Virus record (IMG/VR): IMGVR_UViG_3300036823_000041
Coordinates: 1 to 62,291 of that record
Strand: one strand, 5' to 3'
Source of the DNA: a virus
DNA: 62,291 bases
How positions within the stretch are numbered: position 1 is the first letter of the stretch; each line of letters begins with the position of its first letter. The notes under the pieces were generated by a model. The model saw only the letters and a program-made list of their open reading frames with translations, was not told where the DNA came from and did no database searches. This document shows positions 50,301-57,721 of the stretch, one piece after another. The position numbers were made by a program, and so were the translations under genes.

Positions 50301-51291
50301 CACCATCCGCTATATCGACGTAGGGCCAAACGACACCATCGTGAACGGCAACAACCTGGCGCTTTGCGGCGGTCTGAACATCACCGGCGACACGTCGCAC
50401 GTCCTGCACGAGTTTTACTTCTGGCGCGGCAACCTGGTCGAGTTTGGCTGCGGCGGCTCCGGCACCGGCGTGCTCTATCCGAGCGCCACGCAGAATGCCC
50501 TGCCGCGCGCAAATATCGTCGGCGGCGTGACCTCGCTTGAGGATTCAGCATTTGGGGACGACGGTTTCAACTCCTCGACGAGCGAGCCCTTCTACAGCCC
50601 ATCGAGCTACGAGCGCGCCACGGGAACCGCGACCTCGTCGCAAAACTACGTTTCTGGAGTTACGAATTACATCGTCAGTTATTGGGACACGTCGACCGCA
50701 GCCGCGGTCGGCGTCGCCTGGAGCGTCTACGGATGGGTGGCGCAGGGCGCATCGCCGCCGGCGACCGTGCTCACCTACTACTGCCCGACCGGCCTGCCGA
50801 GCTGCGCGGTGCTTTATGCGATCGACCCGGCGCTGCTTGCGACGAGCTCCCAGAACTACGCTTCGCCGAAGCTCAAGGTACGCGGCGCATGCTGGAACGG
50901 CACCACCTCGGTGCTCGACGACTGGAACATCCAGGGCGTACCCGGCACCGGCGCAAACCCGAGCGAGACGCTGGTGTTCTCCCACTCAGGATGCGGAGGG
51001 GCTACGGTCACGCTCGAGATGCCTGGGCTCAAGGTCGACGGGCTCTCGGCGATCGGCTCGGGAGTCGCGACAAATTCAGACATCGACGGCGAGTTCGCGT
51101 TCTCGGCTGCGACGACCGCGACCTACACCTGGCAGAACTCCTACGTCTCACATCCTGAATGCGTCCCTGAGCCGCAATTCTCGACGACGGTTGCCCACTG
51201 GGTTACCTATACCGGCGTGACATCGTTCACCATCAACTTTGCTTCGGCCGTTACCGGCAACGTGGGTTATCTATGCTTGTCCAGAAACTAA
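47305..51291 (+). CDS. Large exported fibre/tailspike-like protein
   Basis: 1328 residues with AAGGAG upstream. Signal peptide MRLKILALVALLVAVPLAAS-AQ. The N-terminal domain (about 30-160) is beta-rich, with ANMLLGPNGLPLTAGKVVLT and LNIFSS. A jelly-roll/lectin-like stretch spans about 300-500. From about 560, NGVTWASDPNTAFANTVNDA begins a beta-helix with parallel Asn/Gly-rich coils. The C-terminal part from about 1100 has further beta domains with Cys pairs. Likely a receptor- or glycan-binding protein; exported by its signal. Confidence 0.65.
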   Translation: MRLKILALVALLVAVPLAASAQYQGCRQMFPGVSVDQACIQLSANMLLGPNGLPLTAGKVVLTVTDASGTPISYTPQGGTSSSGVFTAQVVDGAIQNIGGYPYTIVNSLTSSPANPNLYFHYQLESTDGSQVYLDAPLLNIFSSTGGYALDAYAAGAGTSISGLQPPRVLCAPSAKYTQTDAPAGAKPWICSHLWRTDNSNQWTQNPSANTQCPYGQAVVSPRVGNAYCIQPENAFALPGEGFQNQANVPGPISIEPINGSGGGSALPLGIPQQDSLGPPEPPARTAGALDLIATGTTLHPQWMSFTPAIITQTLIDTKFNEGSAGAPVIGTAPAINVPGNSWIGVGGTFASAPAFVSGGGMAWTSAGSQLMLINIGSYGGDVTYKNLVNPAFGFTLIGLSDATGANQVQMQLVGTSLQISKVVANIFTNIGNLTVAPTGTDTWDFIVSGQTMSVKLNGASVGSVTLPSGTPITTNQYWGVGFGAPNPVLGEFIYTGTTTVTNPIPAVGTFCLLGGNGKCGPLVPNQGMAPRTDGYVSSVPEIGYSTNSDGTSSIAWREDRNSGQFDVRRPRNGVTWASDPNTAFANTVNDAVCTTIATHILPTVNLPAGIFHVTNLQAPPTLTINGVNTQPNQQGTTLFNTNAANAVMVGVPSYTTSCNGVTTTFAGIGTVIRYIDFEGLGATAATDIGLTVTQSTGKVEYDSFNNFGGPGFRVTGINNAGDHLFLNGDLAWYYNSPSYNPSGFTDTAYHAAAELGSQDGQYHDIFQTGWQPSAFVAGQGYYNRWYLCGVLLEGSPSYPFTNSFVQVNANDLCLGQQGIGGYIVTNNRFDLAHFNSVRLPTGPAPQQAIVRNNEMTTACTSPTLNPANFPSDPGGVSPDPNCANIRVEEAYLTSQIGPNEYTGSFVPSWPVGAVFFEQNVSGQLPGRADEPGQTVIGQTGGDPVDGNQGVDVSQSMVGETRVTFGPGAPVIPMNQYRSIHLSSSTATSWTSASVEYLDTIRYIDVGPNDTIVNGNNLALCGGLNITGDTSHVLHEFYFWRGNLVEFGCGGSGTGVLYPSATQNALPRANIVGGVTSLEDSAFGDDGFNSSTSEPFYSPSSYERATGTATSSQNYVSGVTNYIVSYWDTSTAAAVGVAWSVYGWVAQGASPPATVLTYYCPTGLPSCAVLYAIDPALLATSSQNYASPKLKVRGACWNGTTSVLDDWNIQGVPGTGANPSETLVFSHSGCGGATVTLEMPGLKVDGLSAIGSGVATNSDIDGEFAFSAATTATYTWQNSYVSHPECVPEPQFSTTVAHWVTYTGVTSFTINFASAVTGNVGYLCLSRN

Positions 51292-52418
51292 TCCTGCTCG
51301 CGCTGCTCCTGATCCTGCCGCGATCGCTGATGCTCCAGAACGTCCAGGGCGCGAGCGGCGTGCGCGGCGTGGCGATCGGCAATCAGACCGGCGCAACCCC
51401 GCCAACTTCCGGGCTCATCTACTCGCCCGTCGCCGGCCACTACACCAGCGCGCAGAGCGTCGGCGTCACCTATAACCCGAGCTCGAGCGGCATCGCCGTC
51501 TTCTACACGCTCGACGGCTCGGCGCCATCCGCAGCCTCGGCGCGCTTTACCTCGAATCTTTCGATCTCGTCCAACACCACGATGAATACGTTGGCCGAGG
51601 CGATCGGCTCGGTGCGCCAGGAGACGCAGGCGACCGGCTCGCTCTGGAAAATCTGCACGCCGGTGGGCGGCGGTCCCGGCACGCCGACCTCGGTCAAATG
51701 CGGCGGCGTGGGATCGACGCAGCCCTCCGGCTGGACCGTGACCTATGGCGCGACGGAATCCATTTCCGTGTCCGCGACCTCCGGCGCGCCGCAGATCCTC
51801 ATCACGCTCGGCGGCTCCGGCTGCGACTCCTGCACCAACATCACGATGGACAAGTGGATTCAGCCACTCAATAATCCCAACCCGAACGTCGAGAACCACG
51901 AGCACGACGCCTGGCACAACAACGGCGCCGGCAACCGCCTCCATATGGGCGGCCTGCAGTGCAACCAGCAGACGGCCTTTCTGCAATGGCAGTACGACAA
52001 CGAGCAGGGCTCGTGGCAGAACCACGTGCCGGCGATCACCCAGGGATGCCCGCTCTCGACGACACTCTGGACGCACATCATCTGGAAATTGCACTGGTTG
52101 GGCGCAAGCGACGATGGCTGCGGCGACGGCCACTCTCCGAGCGTGCATGGCGGACTCGGCTGCACCTATTACGACTCGCTCTCGATCGGCACCGCGACCT
52201 CGCCGGCAGTCGGCGCCACCATGACCGCCTACGCCATCAACGCGACGCTCGAGAACGATAACCCTGGATGGGGCGGCGGCTGCGCCGACCAGGACCAGGT
52301 CGACCTGCGGCCGGGCGGAACCTTCCCGAAAACAGGCGGCGTCAAGGTCCAGCACAACAACGTGACATGCTCGACGGGCACAGTAGCAACGGCCTCGGCC
52401 GCGTACACGATTCCATAA
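51273..52418 (+). CDS. Exported fibre-like protein with chitobiase C-type domain
   Basis: 381 residues, overlapping the previous gene by 19 bases. The N-terminal hydrophobic stretch (LVQKLILLALLLILP) is a weaker signal or anchor. Residues about 45-115 (IYSPVAGHYTSAQSVGVTYN, then FYTLDGSAPS) match the CHB_HEX_C carbohydrate-associated fold. The C-terminal 230 residues have His/Asp/Cys-rich loops (NPNVENHEHDAWHNNGAGN) like a lectin or glucanase domain. Polysaccharide binding is inferred. Confidence 0.55.
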   Translation: MLVQKLILLALLLILPRSLMLQNVQGASGVRGVAIGNQTGATPPTSGLIYSPVAGHYTSAQSVGVTYNPSSSGIAVFYTLDGSAPSAASARFTSNLSISSNTTMNTLAEAIGSVRQETQATGSLWKICTPVGGGPGTPTSVKCGGVGSTQPSGWTVTYGATESISVSATSGAPQILITLGGSGCDSCTNITMDKWIQPLNNPNPNVENHEHDAWHNNGAGNRLHMGGLQCNQQTAFLQWQYDNEQGSWQNHVPAITQGCPLSTTLWTHIIWKLHWLGASDDGCGDGHSPSVHGGLGCTYYDSLSIGTATSPAVGATMTAYAINATLENDNPGWGGGCADQDQVDLRPGGTFPKTGGVKVQHNNVTCSTGTVATASAAYTIP

Positions 52419-52432
52419 GGAGAATCACGAAG

Positions 52433-53455
52433 ATGAGAGGCAAATGGAAATTGCTGCTTGCCCTGGCTATATCGCTTCCGCTGGCCGCGCAGCTCGGCGG
52501 TCCGAACGAGAATCGCCTGGCTTATGTCGATACCGGCGGCGGGTTCACTCTCTGGAACGCGGTCACCGACCCGGCGACGCCGCCGTATCCGATGCGCGGC
52601 ATCAATCTCTGGTGCCAGAACGGAGCTACGGTAGGGCATTGCAACCCATCCGGCGGGCCAGGAGGAAGCACCTCCATCACGTCATCTGATAGCAGCCTCA
52701 CCGTGAACCCTAGCCCGCTGACTGGCACCGGGACTATCAACCTGAATCTCGCGCACACAAATATTTTCACTGCGGCGCAGACCTTCAATGCCGGCATTAC
52801 CTCGCAGTTCAACGGCAACGCGCTTGCGATGGCCGACGCCACGGGCGGGCAAGGTCTTTTCACCGTCAACTTGAACCAGGTCGGGACCGACTCCTACGCG
52901 CGCGTCTACTCGGCTTTCAATAACGCATACCTCAAGGCCAGCACGAACTCGGGCAGCGGAGTCGCCGCGTTGCAGCTCGGCACCTCGGCGGTATCGCATA
53001 ACGTGCTCGCGGTCCCCGGCGGCGCGGGCGTGGGGCTCTCCGATTCGGTCATCGGCGATACCCTGCTGCTCGCGAGCGCCGGCAACCGCATCCTCATCGG
53101 AACGACCGGCGCCTCAAACGTGCAGGTCAGCAACGCGCAAATCTCAACCACGCCGAAGACCATCACCGCGAGCGCGACTCCGGCCATCTCGGCGACCGAC
53201 AGCAACCTGCAAATCATCACCCTGTCGGCAAATGCAACGCCGACCATAGCGAATATCGCCGCCGGCCAGCGAATCATCCTGAGCATCTGCCAGCCGGCAA
53301 CCGGTGGCCCTTTTACCTGGACATGGCCGGCTGCGTTTCATGGCGGCATGACCATCGGAACGACCGCCAGCACCTGTTCGCAGCAGGCATTCGACAATTT
53401 CAACGGAACCACCTATCGCGCGGAGAATGCGGGGGTTGCCAATGTCGCACCGTAA
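52433..53455 (+). CDS. Exported tail-fibre-like protein
   Basis: 340 residues from ATG 52433 with AAGGAG upstream. Signal peptide MRGKWKLLLALAISLPLAAQ. The body has trimeric-fibre features: SLTVNPSPLTGTGTINLNLA, a LANAT-like region near 215-240, then a C-terminal globular end with paired cysteines (SICQPATGGPF and TCSQQAFDNFNG). Similar C-terminal ends occur on phage and bacterial fibre proteins. Confidence 0.6.
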   Translation: MRGKWKLLLALAISLPLAAQLGGPNENRLAYVDTGGGFTLWNAVTDPATPPYPMRGINLWCQNGATVGHCNPSGGPGGSTSITSSDSSLTVNPSPLTGTGTINLNLAHTNIFTAAQTFNAGITSQFNGNALAMADATGGQGLFTVNLNQVGTDSYARVYSAFNNAYLKASTNSGSGVAALQLGTSAVSHNVLAVPGGAGVGLSDSVIGDTLLLASAGNRILIGTTGASNVQVSNAQISTTPKTITASATPAISATDSNLQIITLSANATPTIANIAAGQRIILSICQPATGGPFTWTWPAAFHGGMTIGTTASTCSQQAFDNFNGTTYRAENAGVANVAP

Positions 53456-54989
53456 AGCGTTCGCCGCCCTGCTGCTGCTTTTCTCGGGAGCCGCCTGCGC
53501 GCAGACCTCGGTCAACGGCGTGTCTGGGCAGGCGGTCGGCAGCACCTATATCGGCCTGGTGACGACGCGCAACGAGATGCAGGAATCGCTGAACGCCTCG
53601 GCGACCTGGTCGATGGGCCGCGTCATGCAGTACGCGCGCCGCCCGATTGCCGCCAACACGATGAAGATCGTCTTCGGGAACTTCTACGTCCCGAGCACCA
53701 ACGTCGAGACGAGCCCCGGCACCGGAACCTATAAGGTGAGCGTCGAGTATCCGCTCGGCACCTTTGCCGCCTGCACCTTCGCCGGATCTGCGACGGGATC
53801 GGTGACGGGCATCGGCCTGGCGACGACCGACGCCTGCGGCCCTGCTATCCCCGACGGCGCGCGGTTCTGGATTCGCGTGCTCTACACCAACCCTGCCGGC
53901 ATGATCTACACGGCCGGAGGCTCCAACCATTACGGGTTGCAGTTCCAGACCGCGCAAGGAGACGCATTCATCTTCGGCACCGGCACCGCGGCGGACTACA
54001 CCGCAGGCACCGCCGTCGGCTCCGGCTCTCCGGTCTTCTCTGCAGCGACAACGGCGCTCATGGCGCCGGTGGCCGTGCTGGCGCCTACCAATCAGGCGAC
54101 CGTGGTGCTGGTGGGCGACTCGCGCTGCGTCGGGAACGGTGACACGGTCAGCGACCAGTCGGCCGACCAGGGCGAACTCGCGCGGCCCGTCGGCATGCAG
54201 TTCGCCTACTCGAAGCTCTGCGCGCAGTCGGGCACCGCGGCGGCCTTTGTGACCAGCACCAACTCGGCCGAGCGCCAGATCCTCATCAATTCCGTAATTC
54301 ATCCGACGCTGGTCATCGACAGTTACGGGGTGAATGACATCTTCACCGGCGGCGCCGTTGCGACGCTTATCACCAATCTCAATGCGATCGCCGCGCTCTG
54401 GCCCGCGATCGAGACATGGGGGACGACCATACCGCCGGAGACGACGACGGCAAGCCTGACACTCACGGCGGCCGGCACGGCATCGGGCGGCGTCACCGCC
54501 TACGTCGGTACCTTCCCCAACTGCGGGACAAATGCCTGCGTGGGCGCGTTCTTCACCGTCGCAGGCTTCACGAACGGAGCCAATAACGGCACCTGGGCGG
54601 CGACGGCCTCGACGACGACGGCTCTCACCCTGGCAAATACGGCGGGAGTCGCGGAGACGCATGCCGGCACGGCAACCGACAATTGGGGCACAACCGTCAA
54701 TCAGGCCTCGGTGAACGCCGGGCAGACCTCGAACCTCTACTCGTTTAACTACGTGTTTGCAATGCGCGGCTCGATTTTCAATGAGCGGCGGGTGCTCGAC
54801 ATCAACCAGATTTTTGACCCCGGAAATACCGGGCTCTGGCCGGTATCGGCGCTGAATGGGCAGACGGTCAACGCGCAGCGCACCAACTACGCGACGACCG
54901 ACGGAGTTCACGAGTCGTACCAGGGCAACCAGCTCATCGCGAATCGGCTGGTGAATGCCTTCGCAGCTCTCGCGCGGGTGAACCCCTAA
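53442..54989 (+). CDS. Exported SGNH/GDSL-type hydrolase
   Basis: 515 residues from ATG 53442 (GGGGG upstream; ATG 53427 is too close to its ribosome site). Signal peptide MSHRKAFAALLLLFSGAACA-Q. SGNH blocks are visible: VLVGDSRCVG with Ser near 226, YGVNDIF (Gly/Asn) near 295-301, and DGVHESYQGNQ (Asp/His pair) near 487-497. An inserted beta domain of about 100 residues splits blocks III and V. Such enzymes deacetylate or de-esterify glycans. Esterase activity on the host surface is inferred. Confidence 0.75.
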   Translation: MSHRKAFAALLLLFSGAACAQTSVNGVSGQAVGSTYIGLVTTRNEMQESLNASATWSMGRVMQYARRPIAANTMKIVFGNFYVPSTNVETSPGTGTYKVSVEYPLGTFAACTFAGSATGSVTGIGLATTDACGPAIPDGARFWIRVLYTNPAGMIYTAGGSNHYGLQFQTAQGDAFIFGTGTAADYTAGTAVGSGSPVFSAATTALMAPVAVLAPTNQATVVLVGDSRCVGNGDTVSDQSADQGELARPVGMQFAYSKLCAQSGTAAAFVTSTNSAERQILINSVIHPTLVIDSYGVNDIFTGGAVATLITNLNAIAALWPAIETWGTTIPPETTTASLTLTAAGTASGGVTAYVGTFPNCGTNACVGAFFTVAGFTNGANNGTWAATASTTTALTLANTAGVAETHAGTATDNWGTTVNQASVNAGQTSNLYSFNYVFAMRGSIFNERRVLDINQIFDPGNTGLWPVSALNGQTVNAQRTNYATTDGVHESYQGNQLIANRLVNAFAALARVNP

Positions 54990-54994
54990 CCCGC

Positions 54995-55017
54995 GTTTTG
55001 GTATGAGTGTCTGCGAC
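54995..55017 (+). promoter_or_regulatory. Putative late promoter P3
   Basis: GTTTTGGTATGAG with TATGAG at 55002-55007, then exactly ten bases to ATG 55018, with a TGTC/GACA dyad. A start about seven bases after TATGAG would leave a leader of only two to four bases. Confidence 0.6.
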
Positions 55018-55317
55018 ATGAAACGGCTCCCCAGATTCGGCCCGTTTGTACTCGTGGCAGGGTGCCTTTTTACATCCGCAGCTCCGCGCCGGTCCCCCGG
55101 CCAGATGCGGCATCACAGCGATCGCGATTTCGAAAAGCTCGAAAAGACGCAGGACGACATCCAGAAGCACGTCGAGAACACCGACAAGAATGTCCTAGAT
55201 AACAAAGAGCAACTGCTGAAAATCGAGACGATCGCGGAGTGCTTCATGTGGATCGGCGGCTTTGTAGGATTCGGCGGTCTGGCGGCATTTATACGGAAAA
55301 AAGGAGATTCGGCTTGA
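55018..55317 (+). CDS. u-spanin-like lysis lipoprotein
   Basis: 99 residues from ATG 55018. A lipobox VAGC (Cys16) ends a short hydrophobic signal. A hydrophilic coiled-coil-like segment follows (residues 32-70, HHSDRDFEKLEKTQDDIQKH). One transmembrane helix (about 74-92, ECFMWIGGFVGFGGLAAFI) and a Lys-rich end close the protein. Outer-membrane lipoprotein plus C-terminal inner-membrane anchor is the definition of a unimolecular spanin, as in T1 gp11, which fuses the membranes at lysis. Next to holin and endolysin candidates. Confidence 0.65.
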   Translation: MKRLPRFGPFVLVAGCLFTSAAPRRSPGQMRHHSDRDFEKLEKTQDDIQKHVENTDKNVLDNKEQLLKIETIAECFMWIGGFVGFGGLAAFIRKKGDSA

Positions 55318-55433
55318 CGATTGCATCCAATCCTTTCGAGGAGGGCTATCCTGTGCATGTACTCCCACGGAGTCACTCCCCCCGGCCCAAGGCCACGCTC
55401 GTTGAATTTCAGCAAAGCGGGGGAACCAAACCC

Positions 55434-55556
55434 ATGAGCGACGTGTTGCTCTGGAAGCGCATTCGAAACCGCATCCTTTTCGGGATAAGCATCCTCGGCG
55501 CATCCGGCTGCCTGGTCGGCCTGCTCTATTCGGCGGCGCCTCTGATCCGGCACTGA
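55434..55556 (+). CDS. Holin candidate (single transmembrane segment)
   Basis: 40 residues from ATG 55434 (GGGGGAA upstream). A GTG at 55353 with AGGAGG upstream would give a 67-residue form in the same frame. A basic N-terminus (LLWKRIRNR) precedes one hydrophobic helix (ILFGISILGASGCLVGLLYS). Position between spanin and endolysin suggests a pinholin or holin. The two starts recall dual-start holins. Confidence 0.45.
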   Translation: MSDVLLWKRIRNRILFGISILGASGCLVGLLYSAAPLIRH

Positions 55557-55577
55557 AGCGCATAGACCGCTTGGCGC

Positions 55578-55601
55578 GGTTTTGGTATGAGTTCCCCCGA
55601 T
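55578..55601 (+). promoter_or_regulatory. Putative late promoter P4
   Basis: GGTTTTGGTATGAG with TATGAG 55586-55591, ten bases before ATG 55602. GTTCCCC (55591-55597) pairs with GGGGAAC (55604-55610), so the start codon sits between the arms. Confidence 0.6.
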
Positions 55602-56132
55602 ATGGGGAACCCTGCCATTCCGCACTCTGCAATGCTGGCGCTCTGCCAGAAGCACGGCCCGGAGCTCAAGACCGCGGCCGGCATCGACGGCGTCACCCTG
55701 ATGGCCGCGATCGCGCAGAACGAATCGACGTTTGGCGAGAACGTCACCCCGCGGCACGAATCGGCTTACGACTTCGCCGGCTTCTACTCTTCCAATCCCG
55801 ACCAGGCCGCCCTGCTCCAGAAGTACGGCTCGAAGGCGGCCTATAGTTACGGTCCCTGGCAGACGCTTCCCTGTAACGCCATGAGCACTTCGCCAGACCT
55901 GCTCGAGTCAGACCTCGAGATTGCGGCCGCGGCTTTCGTGCTCGACTTCAACCGACGTGTCGCACCCCGCGGCCATTCCCTTTTCCAGTATGCCCAGATT
56001 TACAACGGCGGCCACGTCGCCAGGAATCCGCTCCCCGGCGTGATCCGCTACGCCGACGAACTCGCAGCCAACTACGCGATATGGGCGAAAGCCCTCGAAC
56101 CGGAGGCAACCGATGCACCTTCCCTCTCTTAG
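55602..56132 (+). CDS. Endolysin, lytic transglycosylase/lysozyme-like
   Basis: 176 residues from ATG 55602; ATG 55587 is in frame. LMAAIAQNESTFGENVTPRH carries the catalytic Glu in an ES motif. AYSYGPWQTLPCNAM matches the SxGxxQ block and YAQIYNGGH the YNGG block of goose-type/Slt-like lysozymes. An aromatic helix follows. No signal peptide or transmembrane arrest sequence, so release would need a holin. Cleaves murein between MurNAc and GlcNAc, inferred from family. Confidence 0.7.
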   Translation: MGNPAIPHSAMLALCQKHGPELKTAAGIDGVTLMAAIAQNESTFGENVTPRHESAYDFAGFYSSNPDQAALLQKYGSKAAYSYGPWQTLPCNAMSTSPDLLESDLEIAAAAFVLDFNRRVAPRGHSLFQYAQIYNGGHVARNPLPGVIRYADELAANYAIWAKALEPEATDAPSLS

Positions 56133-56469
56133 TCAAGTGCTCATCTACGCCTGCGGCTACGTGACCGGCGCGTCGGTGCTCTGCAATGTACTGCCAAAGG
56201 ACACGGTTTTCGATGCTTACCCCCGCGTTAAAACAGCGTATGGCACAGTTGTCCTCATTCTGGCGTCGTCGGCGTTCAACCTCCGCAAGTTCACCCCCGC
56301 CGCCAACCTCAAAATCCCTTTCCTCGGTTTCGGAGACTACGAAAAGCAGCACCCCGAACTCTTCGGAGCCGTCCTCGTCTCTCCCGGCGTCGGAGCAAGC
56401 CCCGAGGCCGCAATCAAAGACGCAGCCGCCAACGCTGCCCAAACCGGAGGCAACAGCCCCAGGAGCTAA
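56113..56469 (+). CDS. Membrane protein, possible holin or antiholin
   Basis: 118 residues with CGGAGGCAACCG-ATG, overlapping the endolysin end. Two hydrophobic stretches (VLIYACGYVTGASVLCNVLP and YGTVVLILASSAFN) precede a hydrophilic Ala/Gly/Pro tail. Two-helix proteins next to endolysins are often holins; here the tail is long, so the call is tentative. Confidence 0.5.
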   Translation: MHLPSLSQVLIYACGYVTGASVLCNVLPKDTVFDAYPRVKTAYGTVVLILASSAFNLRKFTPAANLKIPFLGFGDYEKQHPELFGAVLVSPGVGASPEAAIKDAAANAAQTGGNSPRS

Positions 56470-56476
56470 TTTCGTC

Positions 56477-57004
56477 ATGGCATTCTCATTCGCATCGGCA
56501 GGTCACGCAATCGGCTCGGCTCTCCAGGATGTCGCGAAGGGCGCGGAGTGGCTCATCAAGGAAGCGCAGACCGTCGTCCAGCCCACAGAGAAAGGCGTCG
56601 AGAGCGTTACCGCTCTGATTGCGCAATTCCTGCCGCAAGCCAACATGGCGCTCATCATCGAGAAGGTCGGCTATGGCGCGCTCGGCATCATCATCGCCGG
56701 ACTGCAGTCGGGCGACGCGGCTTTCCGGCAGAACCTGCTCAACGCGGGCGCCGACGAGTCGTTCATTCAGCAGGTCGAGGCGATCATCGAAGCATTCCCG
56801 GCGCTCATCTCCGGCGCCAAGGCGCAGTTCGAGGCGCAGTCGCCGGCCACCACTGCGGCAACCGCCAAGGCCTCGCTCGCGAGTGTCCACACCATCACCG
56901 TGCCCAAGGGCGCGGCCGTCGTCGACAAGACCCCGGCATCGCCGGTATCGGCAACTGTAGAGAAAGAGCTCCACGCCGGCCTCGCGCCGGCGGCAACGAA
57001 GTAA
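56477..57004 (+). CDS. Hypothetical protein, last of lysis unit
   Basis: 175 residues from ATG 56477. Ala/Ile-rich helices (ESVTALIAQFLPQANMALII; GYGALGIIIAGLQSGDAAF) and an Ala/Thr/Val tail. Possibly membrane-associated. It is followed by terminator 57017-57049. Similar proteins accompany phage lysis genes, but no family is recognised. Confidence 0.5.
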   Translation: MAFSFASAGHAIGSALQDVAKGAEWLIKEAQTVVQPTEKGVESVTALIAQFLPQANMALIIEKVGYGALGIIIAGLQSGDAAFRQNLLNAGADESFIQQVEAIIEAFPALISGAKAQFEAQSPATTAATAKASLASVHTITVPKGAAVVDKTPASPVSATVEKELHAGLAPAATK

Positions 57005-57016
57005 CACCGTACTGAT

Positions 57017-57049
57017 CCCGCGGGCTTCGCAAGGCCCGCGGGCATTTTT
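57017..57049 (+). terminator. Intrinsic terminator after lysis genes
   Basis: CCCGCGGGC pairs perfectly with GCCCGCGGG around an 8-nt loop, followed by CATTTTT. It separates lysis and head genes. Confidence 0.85.
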
Positions 57050-57069
57050 CGATCACAGGAGCGGCGGCG

Positions 57070-57348
57070 ATGAAAAGCGCAAACCCGAAACCGATGGGAC
57101 CAGGCGGCTCGCAGAAGGACCGCATCGGCGAAGACGAAAAGGATATGAGGCGGCCGGCAGTCACCGTCGGCGGCAAGTCGACGACCGGCATCAACCAGGC
57201 GAGCGCCGCCACCCAGGCCGGCACCGACCCGACGATGGCGCAGATTTTCAAGCCCTCGAAGCGCGTCGGCATGGACAACTCGGTGAAGCCGGCGCCAGTG
57301 CAGCCCAAGGCCAAGCGCCGTTTCAAAATCGGACGAGAGGAGTACTAA
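57070..57348 (+). CDS. Small basic/hydrophilic protein, head region
   Basis: 92 residues with AGGAGCGGCGGCG-ATG. Low-complexity Pro/Lys/Gly and a basic C-terminal end (KAKRRFKIGREEY). A similar short basic protein often precedes portal genes in podoviruses; no named family. Confidence 0.55.
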   Translation: MKSANPKPMGPGGSQKDRIGEDEKDMRRPAVTVGGKSTTGINQASAATQAGTDPTMAQIFKPSKRVGMDNSVKPAPVQPKAKRRFKIGREEY

Positions 57349-57349
57349 C

Positions 57350-57712
57350 TTGCCTTTCCCAAATCCAAGCACCGGAATCGACCCGTCGCCACGCAAATAC
57401 ACCCTGCCAGCCGGCGGCGGCCTCGTCGACATCCCTGCGACCAAGTTCGCGCGCCGCGTCGAGATCATCGAGGACGGCAACGTGGCGGCATTCGCCGGCT
57501 TCTCGCTGAAGTATCCGAACGGCAACACCATCGGCTACACCCCGGACCAGCAGCCAGCCGTCATCGAGGACTCGCCCAAGCGCGGCAACGCGGGCGGCAA
57601 CTTCCTCGCCGAGCCGGCACAGGAGGGCTATCCTGGCCCGCGGGCGGCGGATCTCTACTGCCAGGCGAGCTCGACTGCGGGAACCATCATCGTCGTTAAA
57701 GAGCTGGAATAG
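57350..57712 (+). CDS. Hypothetical beta-rich structural protein
   Basis: 120 residues from TTG 57350, with AGGAG nine bases upstream. The pattern DPSPRKYTLPAGGGLVDIPA, FARRVEIIED, FSLKYPNGNT and TIIVVKEL suggests a small beta-barrel such as a decoration or head-tail protein. Assignment is structural guess only. Confidence 0.55.
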   Translation: MPFPNPSTGIDPSPRKYTLPAGGGLVDIPATKFARRVEIIEDGNVAAFAGFSLKYPNGNTIGYTPDQQPAVIEDSPKRGNAGGNFLAEPAQEGYPGPRAADLYCQASSTAGTIIVVKELE

Positions 57713-57721
57713 AGGAGCGGC

